33,727 nucleotides of DNA from an uncultured Bacteroidales bacterium (GTDB lineage Bacteria > Bacteroidota > Bacteroidia > Bacteroidales > WCHB1-69): the NCBI GenBank assembly GCA_946413585.1, contig CAMKLG010000030.1, positions 1-33,727 on the forward strand, read 5' to 3'. The position numbers were made by a program, and so were the translations under genes. Under the pieces are notes generated by a model, which did no database searches, had not been told where the DNA came from, and saw nothing but the letters and a program-made list of their open reading frames with translations. Below, in pieces: positions 25,970 through 33,727 of this stretch; the stretch's first letter is position 1, and each line of letters starts with the position of its first letter.

Positions 25970-27529
25970 TTACAACGGCAGGTTGTCGTGCTTCTTGGCC
26001 GGGTTCTCCAGACGTTTGTTACGCAGCGACTCGAGGGCGCGGATCACGCGGAAACGGGTGTTGCGCGGCTCGATGACGTCGTCGATGTAGCCGTACTGGG
26101 CCGCCACATACGGGTTGGAGAATTTCTGACGGTATTCTTCGACTTTCTCGTCGAGGAAAGCCTTGCGCTCGCCGGCGTCCTCGATTTTCTTCATTTGGGA
26201 GCCGTAGAGGATCTCGGCTGCGCCGCTGCCGCCCATGACGGCGATCTCTGCGGTCGGCCATGCGTAGTTCACGTCGCCGCGCAGGTGCTTGGAGCTCATC
26301 ACGCAGTACGCGCCGCCGTAGTTCTTACGCAGGATGACGGTGACCTTCGGGACGGTGCATTCGCCGTAAGCGTAGAGCAGCTTCGCGCCGTGCAGGATGA
26401 TGCCGCCGTACTCTTGGCCGGTGCCGGGCAGGAAGCCGGGCACATCCACCAACGTCACGATGGGGATGTTGAAGGCGTCGCAGAAACGGACGAAACGGGC
26501 ACCCTTGCGGGAAGCGTTGATGTCCAACACACCGGCCATGCATTTCGGCTGGTTGGCGACAATACCCACGGCCATGCCGTTGAAGCGTGCGAAACCGACC
26601 ACGATGTTTTGTGCGTAGGTGGCGTGCACTTCGAGGAACTTGCCGTCATCGACAATGCCGTTGATCACATCCTTCACGTCGTAAGGTTGGTTCGGGTTGT
26701 CAGGGATGATGGAGTTGAGGCTGTCTTCCAATCGGTTGATGGGGTCTTCGGTGGGCTCGTACGGAGGCTCTTCCATGTTGTTGGAAGGCAGGTAGCCAAT
26801 GAGGTCGCGCAACAAAGCGATACCGGTCTCTTCGTCCGGAACGGAGAATTGTGCCACACCGGATTTTGTGGAGTGGATGGTAGCGCCGCCGAGTTGCTCG
26901 GTGGTCACGTCCTCACCCGTGACGGTCTTCACAACCTTCGGGCCGGTGACGAACATGTAGCTGGAGTTCTGGGCCATCATGATGAAGTCGGTCAATGCAG
27001 GAGAATAGACCGCGCCGCCAGCACAAGGTCCGAAGATGGCGGAGATTTGCGGCACCACGCCGGAAGCCAGAATGTTGCGTTGGAAAATCTCAGCGTAACC
27101 TGCCAAGCTGTTCACACCCTCTTGGATACGTGCTCCGCCGGAATCGTTGAAGCCGATGACGGGTGCGCCAACCTTCATGGCCTGGTCCATCACCTTACAA
27201 ATCTTCGCAGCGAAGGTCTCGGAAAGAGAACCGCCGAACACGGTGAAGTCCTGTGAGAAAACATACACCAGACGACCGTTCACGGTACCGTAGCCGGTCA
27301 CCACACCGTCGGAGAGGAATTTGTCCTTCTCGATGCCGAAGTTCACGCAGCGGTGAGTCACGAACATGTCGAACTCCTCAAAGCTGCCCTCGTCGAGGAA
27401 CATCAGGATGCGCTCGCGCGCGGAATATTTGCCTTTGGCGTGCTGTTTGTCAATTTTGTCTTGACCGCCGCCCAAACGAGCCTTCTCGCGAAGTGCAAGC
27501 AACTCGTTAATCTTGTCTTGCATTGCCAT
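25970..27529 (-). CDS. mmdA: Methylmalonyl-CoA decarboxylase alpha subunit / acyl-CoA carboxyltransferase
   Basis: A 519-residue carboxyltransferase, the typical length for MmdA and propionyl-CoA carboxylase beta. Motifs include [89 protein letters not shown] and [12 protein letters not shown]. It moves the carboxyl group from methylmalonyl-CoA to the biotin carrier. The neighbouring oadB, OadG and biotin carrier show that this is the sodium-pumping decarboxylase rather than an ATP-dependent carboxylase, since no biotin carboxylase is present. The first gene of the operon, with a promoter box at 27595-27602. GC-rich, even codon use. Confidence 0.95.
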   Translation of the reverse strand: MAMQDKINELLALREKARLGGGQDKIDKQHAKGKYSARERILMFLDEGSFEEFDMFVTHRCVNFGIEKDKFLSDGVVTGYGTVNGRLVYVFSQDFTVFGGSLSETFAAKICKVMDQAMKVGAPVIGFNDSGGARIQEGVNSLAGYAEIFQRNILASGVVPQISAIFGPCAGGAVYSPALTDFIMMAQNSSYMFVTGPKVVKTVTGEDVTTEQLGGATIHSTKSGVAQFSVPDEETGIALLRDLIGYLPSNNMEEPPYEPTEDPINRLEDSLNSIIPDNPNQPYDVKDVINGIVDDGKFLEVHATYAQNIVVGFARFNGMAVGIVANQPKCMAGVLDINASRKGARFVRFCDAFNIPIVTLVDVPGFLPGTGQEYGGIILHGAKLLYAYGECTVPKVTVILRKNYGGAYCVMSSKHLRGDVNYAWPTAEIAVMGGSGAAEILYGSQMKKIEDAGERKAFLDEKVEEYRQKFSNPYVAAQYGYIDDVIEPRNTRFRVIRALESLRNKRLENPAKKHDNLPL

Positions 27530-27594
27530 ATTTTATTGATATTTAGTTTGTTATAAATTTATAATTACCCAAATTTCACACTATAATGAATTTG

Positions 27595-27602
27595 CGAAAG
27601 TA
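27595..27602 (-). promoter_or_regulatory. -7 box of the mmdA operon
   Basis: The minus strand reads TACTTTCG followed by CAAATTC, a one-base variant of TAnnTTTG. It is 25 bp from the opposite-strand gltX box. Confidence 0.6.
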
Positions 27603-27629
27603 CAATTTTTTTTAATGCAAAAAATTGTA
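27601..27629. promoter_or_regulatory. Inverted repeat between two divergent promoters
   Basis: TACAATTTTTT (27601-27611) and AAAAAATTGTA (27619-27629) are perfect 11-bp arms with a 7-base loop. Each arm ends at or overlaps the TA of a -7 box, one for mmdA and one for gltX. Confidence 0.6.
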
Positions 27630-27635
27630 TTTTTG
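27628..27635 (+). promoter_or_regulatory. -7 box of gltX
   Basis: TATTTTTG followed by CGCCC, 91 bp before the gltX ATG. The remaining leader is long for this window. Confidence 0.72.
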
Positions 27636-27653
27636 CGCCCTTGTTTTAAAAAT

Positions 27654-27709
27654 CCAAAAGGCTGAAAACCCGATATATGTCAGCTCGGGGTGAACGGAGT
27701 GAGCCTTGG
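27654..27709 (+). ncRNA. Possible structured 5' leader of gltX
   Basis: CCAAAAGGCT (27654-27663) can pair with AGCCTTGG (27702-27709) with a two-base bulge. CCCGA (27669-27673) can pair with TCGGG (27685-27689) inside it. The stretch is richer in GC than the flanks. I do not recognise a known riboswitch or T-box. Tentative. Confidence 0.3.
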
Positions 27710-27726
27710 GATATAAAAGTAAAAGT

Positions 27727-29259
27727 ATGGAAAATATGAAACCCAGAGTCAGATTCGCGCCCAGTCCTACGGGACCGCTGCACATTGGCGGCGTGCGCAC
27801 AGCATTGTATAACTACCTGTTTGCCAAGAAGAACGGCGGTTCGTTCCTCCTTCGCATCGAGGACACCGACCAGACCCGCTTCGTGCCGGGCGCTGAGGAA
27901 TACATCATCGAGGCCTTCCAGTGGCTCGGACTTAAGTTCGACGAAGGTGTGGGTATCGGCGGCGAATACGGTCCCTACAAACAGTCGGAACGCAAACCGA
28001 TGTACAAGCCTTACGCCGAGCAGCTTGTGCGCGACGGTTGGGCTTACTACGCTTTCGACACGCCTGAATCGTTGGATGCCAAACGTAAGGAGGCGGAGGC
28101 GCAGAAGAAGACCTTCCAGTATGATGCTTCCACGCGCATGTCGATGGTCAACTCGCTGACTTTGAGTGCAGAAGAGACAGAAAAACGGATTGCTTCCGGT
28201 GAACCTTTTGTGGTGCGTTTCAAATATCCCGCCGACACGGACATCCACGTTCACGACCTGATTCGTGGCGAGGTGGTGATCAACTCCAACCTTCTGGATG
28301 ATAAGGTGTTGTATAAATCCGACGGAATGCCGACCTACCACTTGGCCAACATCGTGGATGACCACACCATGAAGATCACGCACGTGATTCGCGGTGAGGA
28401 GTGGCTGCCTTCCGCCCCGCTGCACGTGATGTTGTATAAGGCGTTCGGCTGGGAGGCCCCGCAGTTCGCCCACCTGCCGCTGCTGCTGAAACCCGACGGT
28501 AACGGCAAGCTCAGCAAGCGCGACGGCGACCGTCTGGGATTCCCCGTATTCCCGTTGGAGTGGCACGACCCCAAGAGCGGCGAAGTCTCCTCTGGCTATC
28601 GCGAGACGGGCTATCTGCCTGAGGCTGTGGTGAATATGCTTGCGCTTCTCGGCTGGAACCCCGGTACAGAACAGGAAATCTTCAGCTTAGACGAGCTGGT
28701 CAACCTCTTCTCCCTAGAGAAGATCAGCAAGTCGGGCGCGAAGTTCTCCCTTGACAAGGCCAAATGGTTCAACCACGAATATATACAAATGAAATCTTCG
28801 AAGGAGCTGATGCCCTATATCACCAAGATCATGGACGAGAAGGGCGTAGCGTACGAGGAGGATTACCTGCTGAAGGTCATCGACGTGATTAAGGAGCGCC
28901 TCACCTTCCCGGGCGAATTCTGGGAGCAGGCCGGATTCTTCTTCGTTGCCCCGACCGAGTACAGTGCGCAGGATCTGAAGAAGCGTTGGAAAGAGGGCAC
29001 GGGCGAGAAGCTGCGTGTCATTGACGAGTTGTTGCGCCAAGACGAGGTTTTCGACATGCAAGCTGCCCACGACCGCGTGATGGAGCACATCAAGGCCAAC
29101 GAATGGAATATGGGAGCTGTCCTCAACAGTCTGAGAATCGGCATTGTGGGTGCCGCCCGCGGTCCCGAACTCTTCACGATGATCAACATCCTTGGCACCG
29201 ACGAGGTGCATAAACGCACTGAGGCGGTGATTAAGGCCGTTGAGGGGGGAGACAATTAG
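27727..29259 (+). CDS. gltX: Glutamyl-tRNA synthetase
   Basis: The product is 510 residues from the ATG at 27727. Class I aminoacyl-tRNA synthetase with [16 protein letters not shown] (HIGH motif), [23 protein letters not shown] and the KMSKS equivalent KLSKRDGDR. The C-terminal anticodon-binding helices end the protein. It attaches glutamate to tRNA-Glu. The frame extends 7 codons upstream to a TTG at 27706, which is less likely because it lies within a possible leader hairpin and ATG at 27727 is in the normal position. MKPRV at 27736 is another option. Divergent from the mmdA operon. Confidence 0.97.
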   Translation: MENMKPRVRFAPSPTGPLHIGGVRTALYNYLFAKKNGGSFLLRIEDTDQTRFVPGAEEYIIEAFQWLGLKFDEGVGIGGEYGPYKQSERKPMYKPYAEQLVRDGWAYYAFDTPESLDAKRKEAEAQKKTFQYDASTRMSMVNSLTLSAEETEKRIASGEPFVVRFKYPADTDIHVHDLIRGEVVINSNLLDDKVLYKSDGMPTYHLANIVDDHTMKITHVIRGEEWLPSAPLHVMLYKAFGWEAPQFAHLPLLLKPDGNGKLSKRDGDRLGFPVFPLEWHDPKSGEVSSGYRETGYLPEAVVNMLALLGWNPGTEQEIFSLDELVNLFSLEKISKSGAKFSLDKAKWFNHEYIQMKSSKELMPYITKIMDEKGVAYEEDYLLKVIDVIKERLTFPGEFWEQAGFFFVAPTEYSAQDLKKRWKEGTGEKLRVIDELLRQDEVFDMQAAHDRVMEHIKANEWNMGAVLNSLRIGIVGAARGPELFTMINILGTDEVHKRTEAVIKAVEGGDN

Positions 29260-29272
29260 TAATTAGAAATTA

Positions 29273-29300
29273 GTAGAGACGTTGCGCGCAACGTCTCTAC
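29273..29300. repeat. Palindromic repeat, copy 3 of 4 (perfect 28-bp palindrome)
   Basis: GTAGAGACGTTGC followed by GC and then CAACGTCTCTAC-type sequence: the whole 28 bp equals its own reverse complement. It lies between the convergent gltX and the outer-membrane protein gene and could also act as a terminator hairpin, though no T run follows. Confidence 0.9.
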
Positions 29301-29318
29301 GTGTATAATAGTCGGTTG

Positions 29319-29813
29319 TCAGAAATGGTAGGCCAATCGGACACCCCCGTTTAGGGACGAGAAACCGAAGGAGGGTCTCCATCCGAGTTCCGGGCTGTAT
29401 TGCGCTCCCAGCACGACTAGATCGACCGCCATGTCAACGTTTTCGCTGACGCGGAAGCGGAGGCTTGGTCGCACTCCCACTTGGCAGAGCTTGAGTTCGT
29501 CTGTGAATTCAAATCCGCCCAATGCGTAAAGATCCACGAAGATGCTCTCGTTATGCCACACGCAGGCACGGACGTATGGCTCCGCAATACCGGTTACGGT
29601 AAAAAAATCATTCCGACCCGCACAAATGACGGCTCCTATTCCTGAACCCAAAGCAACTCTGTCGTTAAATTCATAGCCGACCCATGCCTCGCCGGAAGCA
29701 ATGAAATAGCCACGAAATCCAAGACCGGCCGAACCGCCGAAGAACCAACCGCCTTGCGCGTTCGATGCGATGGAGGCGGACAATAACAATGCAAAAATGA
29801 ATATTTTCTTCAT
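29319..29813 (-). CDS. Small outer-membrane beta-barrel protein
   Basis: A 164-residue protein with a signal peptide (1-19, ending SNAQ). Alternating hydrophobic and polar residues with many Gly and aromatics follow (GGWFFGGSAGLGFRGYF, AWVGYEFNDRVALGSGIGAVI, VRACVWHNESIFVDLYALGGFEF). It ends in a beta strand with terminal Phe (GGVRLAYHF), the outer-membrane insertion signature. About eight strands, so an 8-stranded porin-family or OmpW/OmpA-like barrel is likely. Function is unknown. Flanked on both sides by TGTAGAGACG palindromes. Confidence 0.8.
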   Translation of the reverse strand: MKKIFIFALLLSASIASNAQGGWFFGGSAGLGFRGYFIASGEAWVGYEFNDRVALGSGIGAVICAGRNDFFTVTGIAEPYVRACVWHNESIFVDLYALGGFEFTDELKLCQVGVRPSLRFRVSENVDMAVDLVVLGAQYSPELGWRPSFGFSSLNGGVRLAYHF

Positions 29814-29841
29814 TACAATGAATAATTTACGAATACGGTTA

Positions 29842-29871
29842 TGTAGAGACGTGCCATGGCGCGTCTCTACA
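29842..29871. repeat. Palindromic repeat, copy 4 of 4 (TGTAGAGACG family)
   Basis: TGTAGAGACG and CGTCTCTACA arms with GCCATGGC in the centre: a 30-bp near-perfect palindrome with one G-T opposition. It lies between the serine dehydratase stop and the outer-membrane protein start. Confidence 0.9.
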
Positions 29872-29875
29872 GGGT

Positions 29876-31063
29876 TTAATCAATCGCCAGACCGCCCAAT
29901 GCCGTCTCCTTATACAAGCTGGGCAAGTCTTTGCCGGTCAGTTTCATGGTCTTCACTACCTTGTCGAAGCTGATGAGGTGTTTGCCATCGGACATCATGG
30001 CGAAGAGGTTGGCGTCGAGGGCGCGGAGGGCGGCGAAGGCGTTGCGTTCGATGCAGGGGATCTGCACGAGGCCGCAGATGGGGTCGCAGGTGAGCCCGAG
30101 GTGGTGCTCCAGTCCCATCTCGGCGGCGTATTCGATCTGTTGCGGGGAGCCGCCGAAGAGTTGGTTGGCAGCGGCGGCGGCCATGGCGCACGCGGAGCCG
30201 ATCTCGCCCTGGCAGCCCACTTCCGCCCCTGACAAAGAGGCGTTTGTGCGGATGATGTTGCCGAAAAGCCCTGCCGTGGCCATCGCCTTCAGGATAAACC
30301 TGTCGGTGTATTCGTGGTTGTGCTTGAGGTGGTAGAGTACCGCCGGCAACACGCCCGACGAGCCGCAGGTGGGCGCGGTGACAATTTTACCGCCCGAGGC
30401 GTTCTCTTCCGCCGTGGCCAAAGCGTAAGCCGACACGAGGCATCGGCCCTGCAGCGAGGCCTTGTAACTCAATGCCTTTACGTAGTATTGCGTGGCCTTC
30501 CGTTTCACGTACAGTCCGCCGGGCAGCACTCCGTCGTTGTTCAGCACGCCTTTTTCGATGGTCTTCTGCATCACCTCCCAGCGTTCCTCCAAAAAGTCCC
30601 AGATGTCGGATTCTTCGTGTTGTTCCACATATTCCCAGAAGTTCAGCCCGTATTTCTCCACGTGTTTCACGATGTCCGCCATGGTGTTCTCCTCGTAGCG
30701 TTCCTCCTTGTCCATCACGGTGTTCTCGTCGGCCAGCTCGCCGCCGCCGATGCTGTAGATCTTCCATTGGTCGGTGACCTCCTCGCCCTTGAGCGATTCG
30801 AAGAGCATGGCGTTGGTATGGAATTCGTGCTGTATTTCGGGTTTCCAGACGATTTCGGTGGGTTTCGGCGAAAGGGCGTCGATGATGGTCTTGTCGGTGA
30901 AGTGGCCCTTGCCGGTGGCCGCCAGACTGCCGTAGAGGGTCACGCGGTAGCCGGTGGCATCGAGGGTTCTCTCCTTGAAGATCTCGGCCGCGCGGTGCGG
31001 TCCCATGGTGTGGCTGCTGGACGGTCCGTAGCCGATTTTGAAGATTTTCTTGATGGATTCCAT
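29876..31063 (-). CDS. sdaA: L-serine ammonia-lyase (iron-sulfur L-serine dehydratase)
   Basis: A 395-residue single-chain enzyme. The N-terminal (beta-type) half has FKIGYGPSSSHTMGPHRAA (residues 10-28) and YGSLAATGKGHFTDKTI. The C-terminal (alpha-type) half has TAPTCGSSGVLPAVLYHL, NASLSGAEVGCQGEIGSACAMAAAA and LGLTCDPICGLVQIPCIERN. These supply the Cys ligands expected for the [4Fe-4S] cluster. It deaminates L-serine to pyruvate and ammonia, an oxygen-sensitive reaction fitting an anaerobe. It follows DUF4160 and DUF2442 with a 10-bp gap, so it is probably their operon partner. Confidence 0.95.
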   Translation of the reverse strand: MESIKKIFKIGYGPSSSHTMGPHRAAEIFKERTLDATGYRVTLYGSLAATGKGHFTDKTIIDALSPKPTEIVWKPEIQHEFHTNAMLFESLKGEEVTDQWKIYSIGGGELADENTVMDKEERYEENTMADIVKHVEKYGLNFWEYVEQHEESDIWDFLEERWEVMQKTIEKGVLNNDGVLPGGLYVKRKATQYYVKALSYKASLQGRCLVSAYALATAEENASGGKIVTAPTCGSSGVLPAVLYHLKHNHEYTDRFILKAMATAGLFGNIIRTNASLSGAEVGCQGEIGSACAMAAAAANQLFGGSPQQIEYAAEMGLEHHLGLTCDPICGLVQIPCIERNAFAALRALDANLFAMMSDGKHLISFDKVVKTMKLTGKDLPSLYKETALGGLAID

Positions 31064-31073
31064 AATCTATTGA

Positions 31074-31400
31074 TTATAAGTCTTTTTGTTGTTTCTTGAT
31101 GGATTGTTCTTCGTTATAGCGTGGGGCATCTTTTGCCACCATGTGACCGCTGAAGTCAGATTGTCCGTATTCGTACAGCGTGTCGCTGGGAAGGTCGATG
31201 CGGTCGTTCCAATAGACACAAGTTCTGCTGGTGTCTAACCGAACCTTCCCCCAAAGGCCTTCTTCTGTCTCCAATTCTTTGAAAGCCTTGATATGGGCTA
31301 TGTCATCCTTGACATCATACAACATGATTTCACCGTCGTCAAAAACGATGCGGAGCATGTAATCGTCCAATGCTGTGACTGTTTTTATCCTTGGTATCAT
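31074..31400 (-). CDS. DUF2442 domain protein
   Basis: A 108-residue protein. Residues 1-75 match the DUF2442 layout: KTVTALDDYMLRIVFDDGEIMLYDV, then an Ala-Phe-Lys-Glu-Leu segment, then LDTSRTCVYWNDRIDLPSDTLYEYG. The C-terminal 30 residues are charged and less conserved. The start follows the DUF4160 stop by one base. The DUF4160-DUF2442 pair recurs widely in bacteria and has been discussed as a toxin-antitoxin-like module, but its activity is not established. Function here is unknown. Confidence 0.85.
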   Translation of the reverse strand: MIPRIKTVTALDDYMLRIVFDDGEIMLYDVKDDIAHIKAFKELETEEGLWGKVRLDTSRTCVYWNDRIDLPSDTLYEYGQSDFSGHMVAKDAPRYNEEQSIKKQQKDL

Positions 31401-31401
31401 A

Positions 31402-31656
31402 TTATTCGAGAGGGGGTAATTTGGTTAATTCTTGAGTGTTCCACATTTTAATCAGTTCGTCCTTGTGCGCATTAATCCATTCTTTTACAAGGGTTTGTGC
31501 TTTCTTGGGTAAATCTCCCTCGGTCATTTCGATAGAATGGATATTAAAGATTCCCACGTGTTCATTGTAAAGGGCATGGATGTGTGCAGGGTTATGTTCT
31601 TTAGGCTTGTAAAACATCTTGATGATGATTCCGTAAAAGTGAGTGATCTCGGGCAT
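31402..31656 (-). CDS. DUF4160 domain protein
   Basis: An 84-residue protein matching DUF4160: MPEITHFYGIIIKMFYKPKEHNPAHIHALYNEHVGIFNI, in which the HNPAHIHA motif is the family hallmark, then DLPKKAQTLVKEWINAHKDEL. It begins a three-gene operon (DUF4160, DUF2442, serine dehydratase), with a promoter box at 31679-31686. Small and conserved, with no recognised catalytic activity. Confidence 0.88.
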   Translation of the reverse strand: MPEITHFYGIIIKMFYKPKEHNPAHIHALYNEHVGIFNIHSIEMTEGDLPKKAQTLVKEWINAHKDELIKMWNTQELTKLPPLE

Positions 31657-31678
31657 GGTCTTGTAAAATTAGAAAGTG

Positions 31679-31686
31679 CAAAAATA
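31679..31686 (-). promoter_or_regulatory. -7 box of the DUF4160-DUF2442-sdaA operon
   Basis: The minus strand reads TATTTTTG followed by CACTTTC, 22 bp before the DUF4160 ATG. Confidence 0.68.
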
Positions 31687-31723
31687 CACAAAAATAGAAG
31701 AAGATATGACGGATGTTGAAATT

Positions 31724-32332
31724 TCATTCATTATTTGTCGGAAATGGAAATTTCGGGACGGTATCTTTGAAGTTTCCTTTACGGATGTTTTCGGGAAGAT
31801 AATAGCCGATGTGTCGGAGCACAAAGCTGTCATTTTTTAGGCAAAAATACCAGATCAAAGGGTCGTAACAAAAATCATATTCGCATTTTTTGTATTGAGG
31901 AAAGGATTCAGGATCAACAAATTCCATTTTCGATTTGTTCCGGTTCACCATAAATTTGTTCAGCGCCATACAAACCAATTTTCCGTCAATGATAGTGAAA
32001 CAGTAGGATAAAGTGGTGTCCCATAATTCGCCAGTGTAGCGTGATGCAGGATGGTAGCAAATGAGCGGATATACTACAATCCATTGAAGCGTGTCGGTAG
32101 CCTTTTGGGGAGTGAGTGATTCAAATGCAATAATATCAATATTGTTGCCCGGTGACACCGAGTCCCAGTATCTGACAGTCTCCCGTACAATCCTATGAAT
32201 TTCTGATTCGGGTGCAACGAAGGTGGTGTCTTTATTGTCAACGGATTCCGTCGCCTCTTTGGAATTGTGACCACAAGATGCCAAAGTTGTGATTAGAACT
32301 GTAAGGAGCAATATGTTTTTAATCTTTGTCAT
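31724..32332 (-). CDS. Lipoprotein of unknown function
   Basis: A 202-residue protein with a signal peptide ending in a lipobox (LITTLASC, Cys20), so lipid-anchored in the envelope. No domain is recognised. The mature part is mixed, with a WDSVSPGNNIDIIAFESL region and a conserved-looking core (WIVVYPLICYHPASRYTGE, YCFTIIDGKLVC, YDPLIWYFCLKNDSFV). It lies 33 bp after the neighbouring secreted unknown (32366-33466) on the minus strand, suggesting one operon with it and the YARHG gene. Confidence 0.75.
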   Translation of the reverse strand: MTKIKNILLLTVLITTLASCGHNSKEATESVDNKDTTFVAPESEIHRIVRETVRYWDSVSPGNNIDIIAFESLTPQKATDTLQWIVVYPLICYHPASRYTGELWDTTLSYCFTIIDGKLVCMALNKFMVNRNKSKMEFVDPESFPQYKKCEYDFCYDPLIWYFCLKNDSFVLRHIGYYLPENIRKGNFKDTVPKFPFPTNNE

Positions 32333-32365
32333 AAGGTATGGTTAGTTGTGGGCATGGTTTTTGGA

Positions 32366-33466
32366 TTATTGTTGTTGCCATTCTCCTTCCGCAAAATAGT
32401 ATCGTCCTGGTGGCAGTTGCGCGGCCTCCTGGATTACATTGCGCCGCCATAACTTTCCGGGGATGGTGATGGTTGTTGAGATGTAGCCATTGTCGTATAG
32501 TTTCACCTCGCATTCGGGAATGTTCGCATGATTGTCGATAATGACTGACGGATAATTTGTCCGATCGTTGGTTAGAAAGATCTCGCGAGACCAGACGGCT
32601 ATGCTGTCGTAATAGGGACTTATTAAGGATTTACAGATGTCCAGATCGACGGCGGTATCACTTTTTATCTCCAATTTTATGCAATTGTTGACACTCTCTG
32701 TGCCGCAGTGCCAGGGGCCTTTATCTTTCCTGGTGGAATAATAATATCCCTCAGGTTGGAAATATAATAGTGGATAATCTTTTTTTAAGCTTATATTCAG
32801 GCTTTTGCACAGTTTCATCTGCCGATAGAGCACGTCTATGTCGTTATGTTCTACCGCAAAACAAAGACTGTCGGCCAGTTTTCTTAATTTGTATGTGCGA
32901 CCACCGAATGGAGTCCAAACCGAAGCTAACCGTCCCCAGTTGTTGAAATAATACATGGTGCCGTCGTTTCCGAGCATACGGGGTTCAAGGTAGGTTGCTG
33001 TCTTGGTGGCATGTTCAAACAAAGTGGTAAGTTGGTCACTTATTTCTTTTGAAATAGATAGAGTATAGCTTTTAACGGGTTTGGTGTCCAGCGATTTAGC
33101 TGCTTCAATCAACGGTTTTTGGATGTCTTTCCCCAACTTTTTGAAATCGGACTCCTCCATTCGCTCTTTCGCATACAAGGAAAACCCAATCCCGATGGTC
33201 GCCTTGTTTAGTACCAGTCTGTCTTTTTCGATAATTAGTGCGTATTCGGGCGAGAATGACGGTGCACTAATGTAAAAAGTCTTCAAGTACAAACCTTCCA
33301 TCGGAGTCTTCTTGTTATTTAATTTGTTTGGGCTGTTGCCTGTCAGAAGGATTTCAAAGATATTGCTGGTTCCATACAAGCCATAGGAAGTTGGCGTGAG
33401 GAATTCCTGCGCCGCGCCGCACAGCGTGGTCAGAAATAATGCCGATATGATGCAAAACCGTTTCAT
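32366..33466 (-). CDS. Secreted protein of unknown function
   Basis: The product is 366 residues from the ATG at 33466, which puts MKRFCIISALFLTTLCGAAQ at the N-terminus as the signal peptide. An ATG two codons upstream (33472) is also possible. The mature part is beta-rich, with TMYYFNNWGRLASVWTPFGG, DYPLLYFQPEGYYYSTRKDKG and a C-terminal GYISTTITIPGKLWRRNVIQ. No family recognised. It starts 10 bp after the YARHG gene stop (4 bp if the upstream ATG is used), implying co-transcription. Confidence 0.75.
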   Translation of the reverse strand: MKRFCIISALFLTTLCGAAQEFLTPTSYGLYGTSNIFEILLTGNSPNKLNNKKTPMEGLYLKTFYISAPSFSPEYALIIEKDRLVLNKATIGIGFSLYAKERMEESDFKKLGKDIQKPLIEAAKSLDTKPVKSYTLSISKEISDQLTTLFEHATKTATYLEPRMLGNDGTMYYFNNWGRLASVWTPFGGRTYKLRKLADSLCFAVEHNDIDVLYRQMKLCKSLNISLKKDYPLLYFQPEGYYYSTRKDKGPWHCGTESVNNCIKLEIKSDTAVDLDICKSLISPYYDSIAVWSREIFLTNDRTNYPSVIIDNHANIPECEVKLYDNGYISTTITIPGKLWRRNVIQEAAQLPPGRYYFAEGEWQQQ

Positions 33467-33476
33467 AATCATGCCC

Positions 33477-33727
33477 CTATTTCCAGAACTCCACCCACTT
33501 TCTCTCCTCCTGGGTGAACCCGTCCATTTCGCCTTTGTATTTCGGGTTCACGATGTACCATTCGGTGGATTCGAAATATTTCCGTAACGACTTGTCCTTG
33601 AATTTGTAGCCGCGATAGGCGAAGGGCAGGTTCTTGAGAATGCGGCGTTGCTTGGGGGTGAATTGCGGGATTTTTTCGAAGTATCCAAATATGAAGGCGG
33701 TGTCGAGGGAGAAATACTGGTTTTTTA
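33477..33727 (-). CDS. YARHG-domain protein (N-terminal part missing at window edge)
   Basis: The minus strand reads open from the right edge to a TAG at 33477, about 83 codons. The visible sequence contains QRRILKNLPFAYRGYKFKD, KYFESTEWYIVNP and QEERKWVEFWK. These are the signature elements of the YARHG domain, named after a variant of the Y-A-R-G-Y segment, found at the ends of extracellular or signalling proteins in Bacteroidota. The start and any signal peptide are beyond the window. It is the first visible gene of a possible three-gene operon. Confidence 0.8.
   Translation of the reverse strand, partial: KNQYFSLDTAFIFGYFEKIPQFTPKQRRILKNLPFAYRGYKFKDKSLRKYFESTEWYIVNPKYKGEMDGFTQEERKWVEFWK

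Noticed and set aside
25988-27256. A 422-codon open frame antisense to mmdA
   Set aside because: MmdA is a full-length conserved enzyme on the other strand. The antisense product is His/Val/Asp-rich with no recognisable fold, a typical shadow of GC-rich coding DNA.
30314-31099. A 261-codon plus-strand open frame over serine dehydratase
   Set aside because: Antisense to a complete conserved enzyme, with no supporting motif.

Overview
The window looks like a chromosome segment from an anaerobic, fermentative member of the Bacteroidota, probably Bacteroidales. Four things point there. The first gene ends in a gliding-motility-type (type B) C-terminal sorting domain of the type IX secretion system. 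Most intergenic gaps carry the Bacteroidota -7 promoter box TAnnTTTG, and Shine-Dalgarno sequences are absent. There is a four-gene sodium-pumping methylmalonyl-CoA decarboxylase operon of the kind used for propionate fermentation. Typical Bacteroidota families (DUF5618, a lamin-tail OadG, FISUMP-domain surface proteins) are present. No rRNA, tRNA, CRISPR array, insertion sequence or phage gene was recognised.

Layout. 1-3179: the 3' part of a very large secreted protein built from 18 complete 49-residue tandem repeats plus a sorting domain; it runs off the left edge. 3222-5289 (minus): tatC and tatA, a DciA-like DUF721 protein, and queE. 5471-6760 (plus): enolase with a strong terminator. 6990-13184 (minus): TPR protein, thioredoxin-like lipoprotein, murD, a TMTC-like membrane glycosyltransferase with TPRs, and kdsA. 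13567-21356 (plus): two large secreted proteins that share the HGCDS repeat motif with the first gene and end in FISUMP or FISUMP-like domains. 21464-22477 (plus): threonine aldolase. 22536-22937 (minus): DUF5618. 23274-27529 (minus): the mmdA / OadG / biotin carrier / OadB operon, divergent from gltX (27727-29259, plus). 29319-33727 (minus): an outer-membrane barrel protein, a DUF4160-DUF2442-serine dehydratase operon, a lipoprotein, a secreted unknown, and a YARHG-domain protein cut by the right edge.

How genes work together. MmdA, the biotin carrier, OadG and OadB form one membrane complex coupling methylmalonyl-CoA decarboxylation to sodium export. TatA and TatC form a minimal twin-arginine translocase. 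MurD and KdsA serve cell-envelope synthesis. The three giant repeat proteins are probably exported surface proteins of one family.

The least explained structure is non-coding. A composite heptamer-repeat spacer (telomere-like TTTAGGG/TTTAAGG followed by GTCAAAG-type heptamers) fills at least five gaps between minus-strand genes, and a plus-orientation version lies before enolase. A separate palindrome family (arms TGTAGAGACG) occurs four times. The repeat gene itself shows a 334-bp recent duplication at exactly seven repeat units, and one end of that duplication coincides with an abrupt change in base composition.
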